A stretch of 64,000 nucleotides of DNA from Pseudocercospora fijiensis CIRAD86 (lineage: Eukaryota > Ascomycota > Dothideomycetes > Mycosphaerellales > Mycosphaerellaceae): positions 187,616 through 251,615 of the forward strand of contig NW_006921533.1 of the NCBI RefSeq assembly GCF_000340215.1, in the 5' to 3' direction. The position numbers and the translations under genes are program-made. Shown here one piece after another: positions 45,334 to 57,243 of the stretch. Under the pieces are notes generated by a model, which saw nothing but the letters and a program-made list of their open reading frames with translations, had not been told where the DNA came from and ran no database searches. Position 1 is the first letter of the stretch; the number at the start of each line of letters is the position of its first letter.

Positions 45334-47326
45334 CTACCAGCGGTTGCGCCGTTGATTGCCACCTCCAGCGCCACCAAACTGCCTCATCATGTCGGCCTTG
45401 ATCTTCTCCATGGCATCCTTGTATCCAGTCTCGTAGGCGACGTCCATCTTGCGGTCGGCGGAGAAGCTTGATGCTTGCCTGGGTGATGGTGGGCTGTTGC
45501 GACGATTGTATCTGTTATTGTTGTTATAGCCACGATCATCATCATAGCCGCCACGGTTGCTGTTGTTGCCATATCCTCGATCGCTGTTGTAACCTCCACC
45601 GTACCCTCGATCATTGTTGTTGTAAGAGTTGCCTCCATACCCGCGATCACTCTCGTATCCTCTGTTGTTGTAGCCTCCGCCATAGTTGTTGCGTTGAGGA
45701 CTTTCACGTCGATTCGAGTTATTGTCATGGTTGTATCCTCCGTAACCGCCGCCTCCGTAATGGCCGGAATGGCGTGGAGAATGGTTGCGCACTTCTTGGA
45801 GAGACATGTTCTGGAGCTCTCGAGTGGCGATGCGATGACCTTCATCGTAAGCGTTACGCTCATCGCCCTTGAAGTCACCTCGAGAGTCGCGATTGGAGCT
45901 GCGGTTGCGTTGTGGGCTGTTCTGGCGGTTTTGATTACCTCCATATCCTCCTCCGTTGTTCGAGCTACCATTCCAAGAATTGTTGGACTGGTGGCCACGA
46001 GCATGACTGCCTCCGTACGAGTTGTTGTTGCTGTTGCCGTATCCAGAGCCGCTGTTGTTACCGCCATTATTGCTGGATGCACCGTAATTAACATTGCTGG
46101 AAGATCCTTGGCGAGAGCTGCCGCTCTGGTGGGTGTTGCGAGACGTGCTGCGGCCACCTTGAGGGGTGCTTCGTCCGCCAACTGGGCCATCAGTACCGAC
46201 ACCGGTGTCTCTGGTGAAAGATCTTGTGCGCTGACTACCGTTATCGACATTGCCCAAGGTCTTGTTAATAGCGTTGGACCCGGCGTTGTTACCTCCTGAC
46301 GATGAGTTAGAGGTGTTGATATTTGACGATGTGTTGCTGCCCGAATTGTTGTTGGCTGAGACGTATGACGACTGGTTGCTGGAGCCGCCGCTGCCAGTTG
46401 AGCTATACGAGGAAGTGTTCGTGCTAGTGGGAGAGCTGGACGATGTGTTGTTGTTCGATGATCCATACGAGGACGTGTTGTTGTTTGAACTATCATTGGA
46501 CGAAGAGTTGAAGCTGGACGACCCCATGCCTGATGAGGTATTGTTACTTGACCCAAAGCTCGATGAGTTGTTGTTCGAGCTGCTGTTTGAGTTGTTGTTG
46601 GACGAGCCAAGGCCAGAAGAGTTCATACCGCTCGAGCCGCTGCTAGCGTTGGCGTTGGATGCATTCAGCGAAGAGTTGCCATTGCTGCTGTTGCTGTTGC
46701 CCGAGTTGTTCGGAGAGCTGAAGCTCGAAGAGTTGTTGTTGCTAGAGTTCATGCTTGAAGAGTTGTTGGAGTTCGAATTGTTATTGCTTGAGTAGTTGTT
46801 GTTCGATGACTGTGACTATGTCAGCTTCAGACCCTCATGCCATGCAGGACAGTAACATGCTAACCTTGTCGTCGTTCTTGGAGTCGCTGCGTTGATGAAT
46901 GGTACTGGTCGTACTATACTCGCTATCCGAACCACTGTTACCACCCTTGTTGGACCAGCCAGAGCCGTGGGATTCGTCAGAGGAGGATCGAGTGTTGATG
47001 GAGGAATTGTCGTCCTTAAATGAAACGTTCTTGACTGTCTGCGGGGATCGGCTATCGATTCCGTCATCGGAGGATTCTTGCTTGTCGTCAACAAATGAGA
47101 TGCCATTGGAGTTAAGACCTGTTTTACCAGAAGGGCGAGGCCGGCTCGCACTGCGACTATTGGATCTCATCATTCCGCTGCTGCCTTTCGAGTTCAGATT
47201 GCGGTTGTTGTTTTCGTGTCTCTCTTCGATGACACTCAGACCTGTTCCAGCAGATCTGTTGTTGTTGTTATTGTTGTTGTTCATGTTGTTCTTTTGTCCA
47301 CCGGCGACGCGGTCAAAAAAGCCCAT
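45334..47326 (-). CDS. Asn/Ser/Gly-rich low-complexity (prion-like) protein, 2 exons
   Basis: Exon 1 47326-46865 and exon 2 46815-45334 give about 647 aa. Intron donor is GTTAGC. Acceptor is ATAG or, two codons later, CACAG (exon 2 from 46809), both in frame. An in-frame upstream codon at 47368 is not ATG, so the ATG at 47326 (MGFFDRVAGG) is used. The N-terminal part is Asn- and Ser-rich with acidic patches (FVDDKQESSDDG). The middle is a long Ser/Asn repeat. From about residue 380 the protein turns Gly/Tyr/Arg-rich with GGYGG and DRGYGG repeats like RGG/prion-like domains. Two short non-repetitive, possibly helical segments stand out: AYDEGHRIATRELQNMSLQE and the C-terminal AYETGYKDAMEKIKADMMRQF. 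It is likely disordered and could form condensates or bind RNA. I cannot name a family. Antisense frames across it are shadows. Confidence 0.8.
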
Positions 47327-48285
47327 GCTAAGTGGTAGGGCTTGGTTCTTAAACTTGATGTTTCTCATTCAGGTGCACGGTGTCTCGCTGACAAGAAAGA
47401 CACATCAGAATTGGGAGCTAGAATGGTTAACCCTGATCATGCCTGCGGGAAGCCCTCATATAACTCAGGCCGTCGATTCAACGCCCTCCATCATCATACC
47501 TCTACCCATCGTCATCGTACGGTTGTGGGCTGGGATGGCCACTCAGCACGAGTCGATGCCCACGATGACCCAACAGCAGCCCAAGCCGTGCGTGGTGAGC
47601 GTCGGAACAGCCAGGTTGTTTGACTCGCGTGGCCATGCGGGATACCATCATCCCGTCATCTCAAGGCCCTGTGGCTGGTGCACGACTCATGGGCGCTCTC
47701 AAAGAGGAGATGCCCTGCGTAGGCAGCTCTGCTCTCGCGAGAGGCTTAAGCACGATCATGAATCGTGCCTGCATCTGGTTGCACAGTACGCGTATCTCAT
47801 GCGGCCGTTGGCTCTGGACTTGCAGGCACACTTCAGTCTGATGGGTGTTGAAACCTCTGATACACTCTGCGTCCAGCTCACCTAGAGCCATCGACATGCA
47901 TGCCCATGAGTCGTGGCCACGCAGAGGATTCGGGATTGAACCCAAACCAGACTGGGGCTTGTGAAGATGCTGAAAGGCGTCGTGATGGTATGCGTCGATA
48001 TGTCTCACTTGAATGTTGTTGGGACGCAGTTAATAGGGTCTGATATGGGACGTGTCTATACCGCATCAGTTGGAGTGACCGTTGAGGGAAAAGCATGGAG
48101 TCGGGCGAGCGAACTCAATGGCGTGCAGCGGTCCACGCTATGACTACGCCACAGCTGACGTCGAGATGCGATGCGATGCTTTAGGCACCTTGCGCAGTAG
48201 GTTTAAATTGGCAGTTGCGCTCCGTACACGCGGAAGTGGCTCGCGCTAGTGTACTAGTATGTGAATAAGCTCGGTGCAGTTATCC
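47327..48285. other. Ordinary-composition flank before the second RIP island
   Basis: Several short overlapping frames (for example minus 47661-48008) with no recognisable domain. CA and TG are normal up to about 48,285, where CpA-depleted sequence starts. Confidence 0.4.
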
Positions 48286-48318
48286 GTACGTAAAGGATTA
48301 AGTAAATAAAAGCACGGG

Positions 48319-48342
48319 TAACTATACGAGCTCGTATAGTTA
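48319..48342. other. Perfect 24-bp palindrome
   Basis: Arms TAACTATACGAG / CTCGTATAGTTA meet without spacer, about 35 bp inside the boundary of the RIP island. It may be a terminal structure of the unidentified repeat or a protein-binding site. Confidence 0.8.
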
Positions 48343-50331
48343 ACCGTATACGCTTATATAATCGAAAATACGCTAATTAAACCCTACGCTAGGCCGTTAA
48401 TAGTTAAGTAAAGGAGTGTACTAAATCCTTAGCTAAATAGCTTAAACCCTATCTCCGCCTTCTATTAAATTCCTCTACTACTAGTATAGTACCTATTATA
48501 TATAAGCTACTATATACCCCTTATCTATATATATAATAGCGGAGAGTTTAGTAAAAGGCGTATAAAGGTCGCCGGACGGCCGCTAAGGGTTATATAGGTC
48601 TAGTAGCCTATATATAATTACTTAGTTATAAAGATCTTAGAGGAAACCGATATAATTAGAACTAGGTCTATATCTTAAGAGAGGTATATATTAGGGCTTC
48701 TAAGAATATATATAGTACTCGGAGCTTAGACTTATTAGCAAATACCTCCTAATTAAATCTTCTTAGTATTATAGCCGTTCCTATTACCCTAAGACCTGCC
48801 CTACTATCTATTACTTTACTTCTTAACCTAAACTATAGCTTCTTATAGAGCGATCTATACCCTCGCTTAGGTCCTTCCTTCTATACGCTACTAGCTATAG
48901 TCCGCGACTATTATAGTTAACCTACGCTATATAGTTTAACTATATTACTCGATAGTCTAATAACCTATCGCTTAGTAGCTAATTAGGTCTATAAGGTAGA
49001 TATACTAATTATTTCTATACTAGTCGAAGAGCCTATTCGGTAGCCTATCTAGTAGCCTATCTAGTAGCCTATCTAGCCGCCTATTTCTACGCCTGTTTCT
49101 ACGCTAATATCTACGCTAATTAAGGAGCCTACTTCTACGCTAAATAGCACTCTAATTAATAGTTAGACCGATAGTTAAACCTTAGTTAATATAGGTCCTT
49201 TTTAAGACGACCTTATTGCCGCTACTATTACTAAGGAATATAGTAATACTCGACTTAATAGTAATAGCTATATCTCGGCGGCTAGTAAGCTTACTTTTAC
49301 TAAGGTTAGCGCTACTATAGCCTATAAGCGAGTAACTAGTAAAGTGCGTAACTAGAATGCTAGCTTTAAGTCTATTATTACTACTACTTAGCTAACTAAT
49401 AAGCCTCTTATTAGCGATCTAGTAAGGGCTTATCGTACTATAGTTAAGCGCCGAGTAGTTGCGAGAAGGCCTCTTAACGGAGCTTCCGGAGTTGTTATAG
49501 TAGAGACCCTTTAAGATTAGCTTCTCGATAAGGCTATAGAGATACTATTTCGACTAGATAAGATATAGCGCGAGAAGATATTAAATACGAAGGAATTAAA
49601 GGCATTTAATAGTCCTCCCGAGAATATATATAATACTATACTGTCGACACTCTCTTAGCGTAGTAGTTAGGCTCTAGCTCTAGTAGTAACGGCTCTAGTA
49701 GTAGCTCTAGTAGCGACTCTAGTAGCATTAGATCTAGCTGCTCTAATAACGCCTACTTAATAAGTAGAAGTTATCGACTTGTCGACGCTATCTGCGGTCG
49801 ATAGTAATGCCGCTTAGCTTGCTAAGCGCCGTTGTTTAGACTTCGAGATTAAACGGCTCTAGCGTAGATTATAGATATAAGGAGCTGTGCTAAAGGAGGT
49901 ACTATCGCCTATGTTTAATACTCTAAAAATACTCGCTAAGGGCCGTAGCTTAAAACGTAGAATTAGCTCGCTATTAGAGTTTTTAGGTATTTCTATTATT
50001 AGCGCCGTTAGCGAGGCGCTAAGTATACTAGGTCCTACTAGCCGTACGAGAGATACAAGCGACTTGTCTGCTATAATAAGCGCTATAGTAAGAGACGTTA
50101 AGCTAAAGATAGTACGTTAAATTAATACTATCTAGTCTAGTATCTAGGCTCTATAAGTAACGATAACCGCTTTGTTACTGTTAAAACCCTTATTTTTATT
50201 ATAAATAGAGCTTCCTTCTAACGAAATCGTAGATAGTTAAACGGACTCGCTAGACTACGATAACGATAGTAACGGCTTTATAGACCTTAATACTATCGAT
50301 AAGGACGTATTCTCGTAGATAATTTAATCGA

Positions 50332-50402
50332 TTAGGGTTAGGGTTAGGGTTAGGGTAAGGGTTAGGATAAGGGTTAGAGTAAGGGTTAGAGTAAGGGTTA
50401 AG
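50332..50402 (+). repeat. Interstitial telomeric repeat tract (TTAGGG-type)
   Basis: Four uninterrupted TTAGGG units followed by degenerate units (TAAGGG, TTAGGA, TTAGAG TAAGGG twice). TTAGGG is the usual telomere repeat of filamentous ascomycetes. The G-rich strand is the plus strand, so a chromosome end would have faced right. Confidence 0.85.
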
Positions 50403-52889
50403 CTTAGTATATTGCGGTAGTTATATTCTTATTATCGAGAATATTATAATTACTTAGTCGATATCTTCTTTTATAAGTACCTATTCGAAATTATAGCTTC
50501 GTTTAGTACGAGAACGCTAAGACTCTCTATATTTAATAAAATCGTAGAGTCGGAGTTCGAACGGCGAACCTATATCGACGGCTCTAAGGGACTCGTAAAA
50601 TAGAGTAAAGATTATAGTATATAGCTCGAAATAACGTAGAAAGCTGAGATTTTATCGCTTAGTAAGCGGGCCTCGATATTCTACGACTTGCTATATAATA
50701 ACGTATTACTCGTTTTCGTTTGTTTTTAGATAATAAGACGCGCTATATACTAAAGAATATAGCGTACGTAAGAGTATATAAGATCGGTAAGGTTATTATT
50801 ATATTAAAGTCGTAAAGTATCTCGTATAATATACTATACGCTAGTACGGGTATATCCGTATTTACTACTTTCCTATATCTTCTATTTCTATCTTCTAATT
50901 TAATCTTCTTTTATTATATTAATAATCTTAATCTCGTCCGTCTTATAGTCTAGTATAACTATCCGACTATATCTAAATAAAGCGCTACTATCGAATACCT
51001 CGTCGCCTACTTAAAAGCTTAATCCGAAGTACCTACTATAGCGTAGAAGGTCGTCGTCGCTAGTTAGAGGTATTATAGGTAAAGGGAGTAGATTAGCGAG
51101 ATATTCGTATATACTTAGAGGTTTTATATAATATAGTCGACTAATCTTATTTTCGCTACGATAATAGGTAAGGCAATTAGTAAGTAATATAGTAACGATA
51201 TATATCGCTCCGACTAGTATTAACTCGACTCGGAGCCTATAGAAGTATTTTATTAACTCGAAGTTATTAACAATCTCTACGAAGCCCTATTCGACTAACT
51301 AGTAGATAGTATTTATTTCCTTTATAGCTATAGCCTCGTTAGTATAAAGAAACTTGCTATTTATAGTCTTCTAGCTTCTTATAACCCTATTAGCGATATT
51401 ATATACTTAACTACTATATAAGAATACCCGCTTTTCGAAGGGTTAATATAGCTATCTAGGCGGCTCGAAATACGACTTCTAAATCTTATTAAACCTACTC
51501 TCTAGCATTAACGTTATATCGCCGTAGGAGCTAGGTACTAGACTATATAGCAATATTATACTATTCGGAAGGACAATGCCTTAGTATTTAAGTCTATAGA
51601 AGTGCTTATATCTATTATAGAACGGCCGCTAGTTATAGGTCGGCCTATAGTACTTCTATAGGGTACTATCGATATATCCGAAGATATACTCTATATCGAT
51701 TAATCTAGTAACCGTAATAGCTATTCGCCGTAGGTAGGCTTTACTTAACTAGTTAAAGTCCTATCCTAATCGCTCTTTCTAACGCCTTACTAGTTAAGTA
51801 TACGCAGCATTAAATATACGACTAATCTAGCTATTACTACGACTAAATATCTAGCTTAGGTTGCGTTAATAACCCGGATTACTAAGCCTTCCGCAAACGA
51901 TATATAGTACTATTACTAGATCGTAACGTATACGCTTAGGCAACTCGATCGACTTAATATCTAGTAACTCGGCTAGCTTAATTACTTACTACTTAGTAAA
52001 GTAGAAGTCGCCCTCGAAATTAGCCTTAAGGTATATCTTTAGTAACTACTACTTATCTCTTAGATACTCGCGTAGCGGCTTATATAGCCTATTATTACGA
52101 GCCTATCTATACTAGTATTTACGCTTAGTCTCGCCTTCTTAGCGAATAGCTAGATCTAGTAGATTATCGATACTAGAAGCTAATATAGCCGCGGTTATTA
52201 CTAGTATTCTACTATAAATAGTAATTATATCCTTATTAAGTTTACTATTAGTCGAGAAGCCGTTCGAGTCGTATTCTACTATAGTATACCGTAGTAATAG
52301 ACATCTAGTCTATAGTACTAATTATAGTAAGGTCTAAGACCCCGGTCGCTTCTTAGCACCCCTATTGCTTACTAAGCAGTCGATCGAGAAACGCTACTAA
52401 ATTGCCTACGCAAGCTCTTATAAGCCGTTATTTAGAATATTTACTTACCGCCGCTAAAACAGCGCTATTCGCGGCTTCTTATAGCAATTCTTATATATTA
52501 GGAAATTTAGCGTACTACTATTTGCAATAGTAGTTTACTTCCGGAGGGCGTTATCTACTAACTTAGTATAGTTTGCCTAGTAATCGACGGTGCTTTTCCT
52601 ATTATAGTACCGGGTTAACCTTCTTAGTTATACCTCCGATTCTAACCTTATCTCTACAGCTAATTCTCGTATATAGATTAAGCTCTTTCTAATAGTTCAA
52701 ATAGCACAATTAGTTTACTATTGTTACTATGCCGCCTATATTAACTAAACTAGTGCCGCTATTTAGGCCTAATCGTATACTATATAATACAATCGATATC
52801 CGAGAGTAGCTATTTAATATACCGTAGGGGTTAACGTACGAGCCTAAGCGCTTCGAGGTGCTAAAGGCTTATATTAGTAACGTATTAAA

Positions 52890-53164
52890 GGACGGAAACT
52901 AACACTACTACCACTACTTATAGCAATAGTATAGGCTACCGAGGGTAACATAACCTATAGCAATATAGGTAGCTATATTTAGCAAGATAGGATAACGAGA
53001 CTATCGCTTAGGCTAATAACTAGAGCCCTATAATATAGGCATTGTAGAAGTGTAATATAAACAATATGCTATACAAGGTTAATAATCTGTCTACTCTATA
53101 GAAGGAGGCCTTTTATATAGGCTTAAAACTAGCCTATAGGTATAGGGCCGGTTACTAGCTAATA
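52890..53164 (+). repeat. Repeat shared in inverted orientation with 39926-40217
   Basis: Diverged copy, in opposite orientation, of the right end of the first RIP island. Plus-strand reading gives protein-like text with RIP stops (for example VLKDGN, then QYRLPRVT). Confidence 0.75.
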
Positions 53165-53271
53165 TCCCTCCCTTTCTTCGTATCTAACTAGATACGCTTT
53201 ACATTGCGCGCTTAAAACAAACATATATGCATCCTTAGCGTTCTTAGCTAAGGCTATTTTTAGAACTCCGC

Positions 53272-53294
53272 AATAATACCCCCGGGGTAGCATT
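53272..53294. other. Conserved CCCC/GGGG palindrome at the end of ORF3
   Basis: AATAATACCCC - C - GGGGTAGCATT, about 60-80 bp past the likely end of the minus-strand ORF3. Confidence 0.8.
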
Positions 53295-53349
53295 AATCCT
53301 AGATACTATAATTATACAAAAACAACTTCCTAAGCAACACTATATAGAC

Positions 53350-56100
53350 CTACTATTGCTTTAACGCGCCGTAATCCTTACTAGTAATAACCTTATCTGC
53401 TAGTCGGCTCTCGAAATCTCCTCCGTATACGTTAAAGCTATTAGTACCGAAGTACTATCCCTCGTAGAAAGCTTAATTAACGAGGAGGTTAGTAGCCTTT
53501 TCCGTCGCAGTATTCTCTTAATTATACAGATATTCCTTAAGTCCCTCGTTATTAAGCTAGAGGATCTGTTTAACTTCGTTCTAAACAACGTAACTTAACT
53601 AAGGAATCCTACTAACTAGAGCGTCGGAGATATAGCCGAGGCCTTCGACTAAGATCGCCGTAGAGAAAGCGAATAGTACGAAGGAGTTAGAGGCCGGGAG
53701 GGCGGTTAGATTGCGGTGCGCTTTAGCAACCTAGGAGACTATTAAGTTCTCGTAACCCTTAACCTTAGTACTATTAATAACGCGAGAGTAGCCTAGGTTA
53801 ATTAATATACGGTTGCTCTTAGTCTTTAGATTACTATATAGTAGGTATAGTATCTAAATAGAGACCTCGCACTCCTTTAGAGGGTTGAGGATCTACTCCG
53901 CCTTACGCCCCTTACTATTAGGCTAACTATCGAATATATAGTCGAGGTCGTCGTCGGTAAGGTACTTATTAGTAAGCTTACCGATCTTGCTTAGTAGGAC
54001 TAGGCTACGAGCCTTAAGCTTCTTAACCTAGTTCGCAAAGACCTCGGGCTAATATATACCTTCGATAATAGTAGAGTAGCTAGTCTTATCCTTAGATATA
54101 AGGCAGACCTTAATACGTAGGTAACTAGCACCCTCGCTAGCTACGAGCTTAACTATATCTTGTCCGAGACGAGTAGACTCCTTAGAAGGACAGTTTTTAT
54201 AAGTACCGCTAACCTTAAAGAACTTAGTAGGCTTAGAGACAGAGATAAGCTCGTATACGTAATTAGGTCGAAGGGCGATAGCTAAGAGCTATAGGGTAGG
54301 GTGCTAGCGGACGATTTGGTTGCTTATACTATAAGTTTAAAGGGCATTGCGGCCTTCCTACTTAGACTTAGGCATCGCACGTATATACTAAAGGTACATT
54401 TCAAACTCCTCTTATATTAGGGCGATAAGGAAAGAAAGATATACTCTACGAGGCTCTTGCAACTAACTAAAGACTTAAGGGAAGATAGCATTACTAGTCT
54501 AGCGAAAGCGGTCGAAGGAGGTACCTTAGCTAAGGATGCCGGTAACGAACTTGCTCTAGCGATCTGTTAGCGTAAGGGCGCAAGTAATAGTACTAGTAGG
54601 GTTAAACGCGTAGAATCCTAGAGATATCGGGGCGGCAATAGGGCGTCTAGGAAACTAGTTAGTATAGGCCTAATTAGCCTTAAGGGCAGCGAAGGCATCT
54701 TAATTAGCGATATTACGTCTAATCTTTAATAGGCGGCTAATAAGGACACTCGTCTTAGCACTAGCGTAAAGACTATAGACCTTAGCAGCCTTCTTAATAT
54801 AGTTAGCATATATAGTAAACCGCTCTTTACCTAGCTTACTAAGGTCGTCGAGCTATTAATAGATAGATAGGGCGGTAGGAGCTTTACCTATATCGGCTTT
54901 AGGAACTATATCGATGTTAGTAATAAGGTACGCAATAGAGTCGCCCTTGCAAGAACTATAGATATTCTTAGTTAATAGGATCGGCGAGAGGCCTCTATCT
55001 CTACGCTCGCTAAAGGAGCCTTCGGAGGAGACATCTTCTAGTAGTATATCTAGTATATTAATATCCGAGTTACTATAGTTAGTACTATAGTTAGTACTAT
55101 AGTCGGTACTAGAAGGAGTACTGTACTTCTTAGTAGCCTTACGGAGGGCCTAGCGAGCATACAATGCCTTCTTGCGCGCTACTTCGGCCTTAGCGCGCTC
55201 GTCTTAAACTTCTTAAGGGACCTTACGGTTACGGGTCGAGCGACGATCTTTAGCTTGTATTTCTATAGCGAGCGTAAGACTAGTAGCCGTATCGGCCTCG
55301 GTTTCTAGGCGAAGAGCCTTACGTTTAAGGACATTAACGATAGGAGCCTCTTAACTTTTAATAATAAAGCCTACACTATTAATGCGATAGCCCTTCTCTT
55401 TTAGTAGATCCTTAGTTGTCTATACGTTAAGATCGACCTAGACAATCGCATCGTAGTACTTCTTCTAGTAGGCTGTCGTAAAGTCGTTAAGCGTAAAGGA
55501 CAAGTTAAGTAACTGCTTACCTACCTTCTTACTAGCGGTAGATACACGATAGATTATAGTATAAGAAAGATACTCGGCGCCTTAACGACGGACCTTGTAC
55601 TTATTAACGAACGAAGAGACCTGCTTAGTACGCTCTTATCTACCGTAGGCGAAGTTAATAAGGCTCTTAGGAAGACTACTTAGTCCTCCCTAATGTTCGA
55701 AGGCCTAGTCGAGGGTCTTAAAGCGTAAACGAATCTAGGTGCCGGCCGTCTCGAGGCTATAGACGATAGGAAAGGCTTATTCGATGTCTATATCGTTAAG
55801 AACCTCGCGCTTAAAGATACGCTTACCGATAGACTAACGCAAGTTGTTTATACTATACGTAACTAAGATAGTAGCCTTCTTAATATTCCTATTAATAACG
55901 CGTAGTAGGGTGCGAGCGTTCTAGATCTTCTCTTAAGGGTCTTTAAGGGCGGTAACGATCTAGAAGCAGTGCTCGAGGCTAGTTGTAGTAGCTAAGGCGC
56001 TGTCGGATAGGGCTTCGATCGGGACTAGTACGCCTAGGTTTAGGGCTAGTAGGTTGCTGCTACTACTAGCACCTAGCGGATTTAGGGCGCCGGTAGACAT
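53350..56100 (-). pseudogene. ORF3: unknown ~900-codon protein, RIP-degraded
   Basis: Starts at ATG 56098-56100 (MSTGALNPLGASSSSNLLAL) and stays protein-like for about 900 codons with only RIP-type stops, ending near 53350. A repetitive linker (TDYSTNYSTNYSNSD) comes from a 12-bp tandem repeat at 55071-55109. It is followed by an Arg/Lys-rich part. I recognise no domain. It lies directly 3' of a gypsy-type pol on the same strand and is bracketed by two copies of the conserved palindrome, suggesting it belongs to the same element. It may instead be a separate repeat. Confidence 0.5.
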
Positions 56101-56520
56101 CTTAGTTAACCGGAGCGGAAAGGAGTTAGTAACGAGCTTACAAAAACGTTCGTAGCTTGTTAATAATAATTAAAGGGTTTAGATAGAAGAGAGGGGGTAG
56201 GCGGTAGTAAGTTAGTTAGTATTCGAGTAGAAGAAAGAGCTTAGAAGGCTCGCCTTAAATAGGGTACGAAGGTAGCGTAGTCCGTATGTTCCGGTAAAGC
56301 AAACGGATAACGATTATATATAGACCCTAAAAAGTAAAGCTATATACGAGACTCTTTTATTAGTAGGGCAGCTAAAGTTTAACAATCGATCTAGCTAATT
56401 GCTAGTAGCGACTACGCGCCTTTATTAACCTCTAGCTTTCGTAGATTCCCGCGTACTCGAAATGTAACTAGTCAGTTCGAGTACCTAGTAGTAATCTATA
56501 GTAGTAAGGCTAGCGGGACT

Positions 56521-56543
56521 AATAACACCCCCGGGGTAGTATT
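56521..56543. other. Conserved CCCC/GGGG palindrome 5' of ORF3
   Basis: AATAACACCCC - C - GGGGTAGTATT, about 420 bp upstream of the ORF3 start (minus strand). Confidence 0.8.
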
Positions 56544-56945
56544 AGCTTTTCTCTAGAGATGCTCGGCAACTAGGAGCAAATCGCCTAGGCCTAGCGTAGC
56601 TTATATTAGCCTATAGCACTGTCGTTATAGATATAGCATTACCTTTTATAGTAGTAGGTATATAAACGTAGCCCGTGCGTTCTTCTTTCTTCTAGATACT
56701 AAGCTTAGCGGCCTAAGGTCCCTATCCTTAGAGGCTATAGGCCTAGGTTGCTACGTCTATCTAAGAGCTAGGAAGGGAGAGGGATCCTCCCTTTCTTAGT
56801 ATCCTACGTAACTAATACTAATTAGGGCAGGAACAATCTTCTCTAGCGGAGTATCTTATTATCGTTACTACCTAAGGGCGGTTACTAGAGACTAGGAAAC
56901 TAGAGGGAAGTAGTCCTAGAAGGGCGGGAGGTTAGGTTCGGCTAG

Positions 56946-56980
56946 CTTCCGAATGCTACCCCCGGGGTATTATTCGGAAG
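56946..56980. other. Conserved CCCC/GGGG palindrome, longest copy
   Basis: 17-bp arms (CTTCCGAATGCTACCCC / GGGGTATTATTCGGAAG) around one C with two mismatches, about 265 bp past the end of the minus-strand pol. Confidence 0.85.
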
Positions 56981-57243
56981 TTATACCTCGTATAGTTCTT
57001 TTCTAAAGAAATATAAAAAGAGTGAAGCTATAGCAATATTAATCGAAGGTAAAAGACAAAAGAGCAAAACAATAGACAAGGTAAAAGCAAAGGAGGGCAA
57101 CAACTAAGAGTATTAATATCTATAGGAACTAGGAACAGGCAGTAAGGACTAAAGCTAAAGAGCAGCGCTCTATATTAACAGCGCGGAGAATAGTTAATAG
57201 AGGCAAGGAAAGCAACGTAGTAGAGGTAGGAAAGGATATACGA

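Larger units (their letters stand above)
48286..53271. mobile_element. Unidentified RIP-degraded repeat region
   Basis: About 5 kb of TpA-rich sequence. Ignoring RIP-type stops, plus-strand reading at about 49,180-50,120 gives long protein-like text, for example around 49,430-49,500 and 49,887-50,120 (KGRSLKRRISSLLEFLGISI). Plus-strand reading at about 50,400-53,130 is also protein-like. I do not recognise the family. It contains a 12-bp tandem repeat (TAGCCTATCTAG, about 49,041-49,075), an interstitial telomere tract at 50332-50402, and the repeat 52890-53164 shared in inverted form with 39926-40217. No LTRs or terminal inverted repeats found. Confidence 0.5.

Noticed and set aside
46250..47885. 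Long plus-strand frames antisense to the Asn/Ser-rich gene (for example 46250-46795, 46899-47885)
   Set aside because: Leu/Glu-rich text arises from the complement of Asn/Ser codons; shadows of the real gene.
47925..47960. tRNA-like T-arm (GGGTTCAATCCC on the minus strand)
   Set aside because: The T stem has a mismatch and no D arm, anticodon arm or acceptor pairing could be found.
8458..48285. CGGATAAC near 8,460 and GTTATCCG near 48,277 as terminal inverted repeats of one giant element
   Set aside because: Only 8 bp match, and the span includes ordinary single-copy genes; likely chance.
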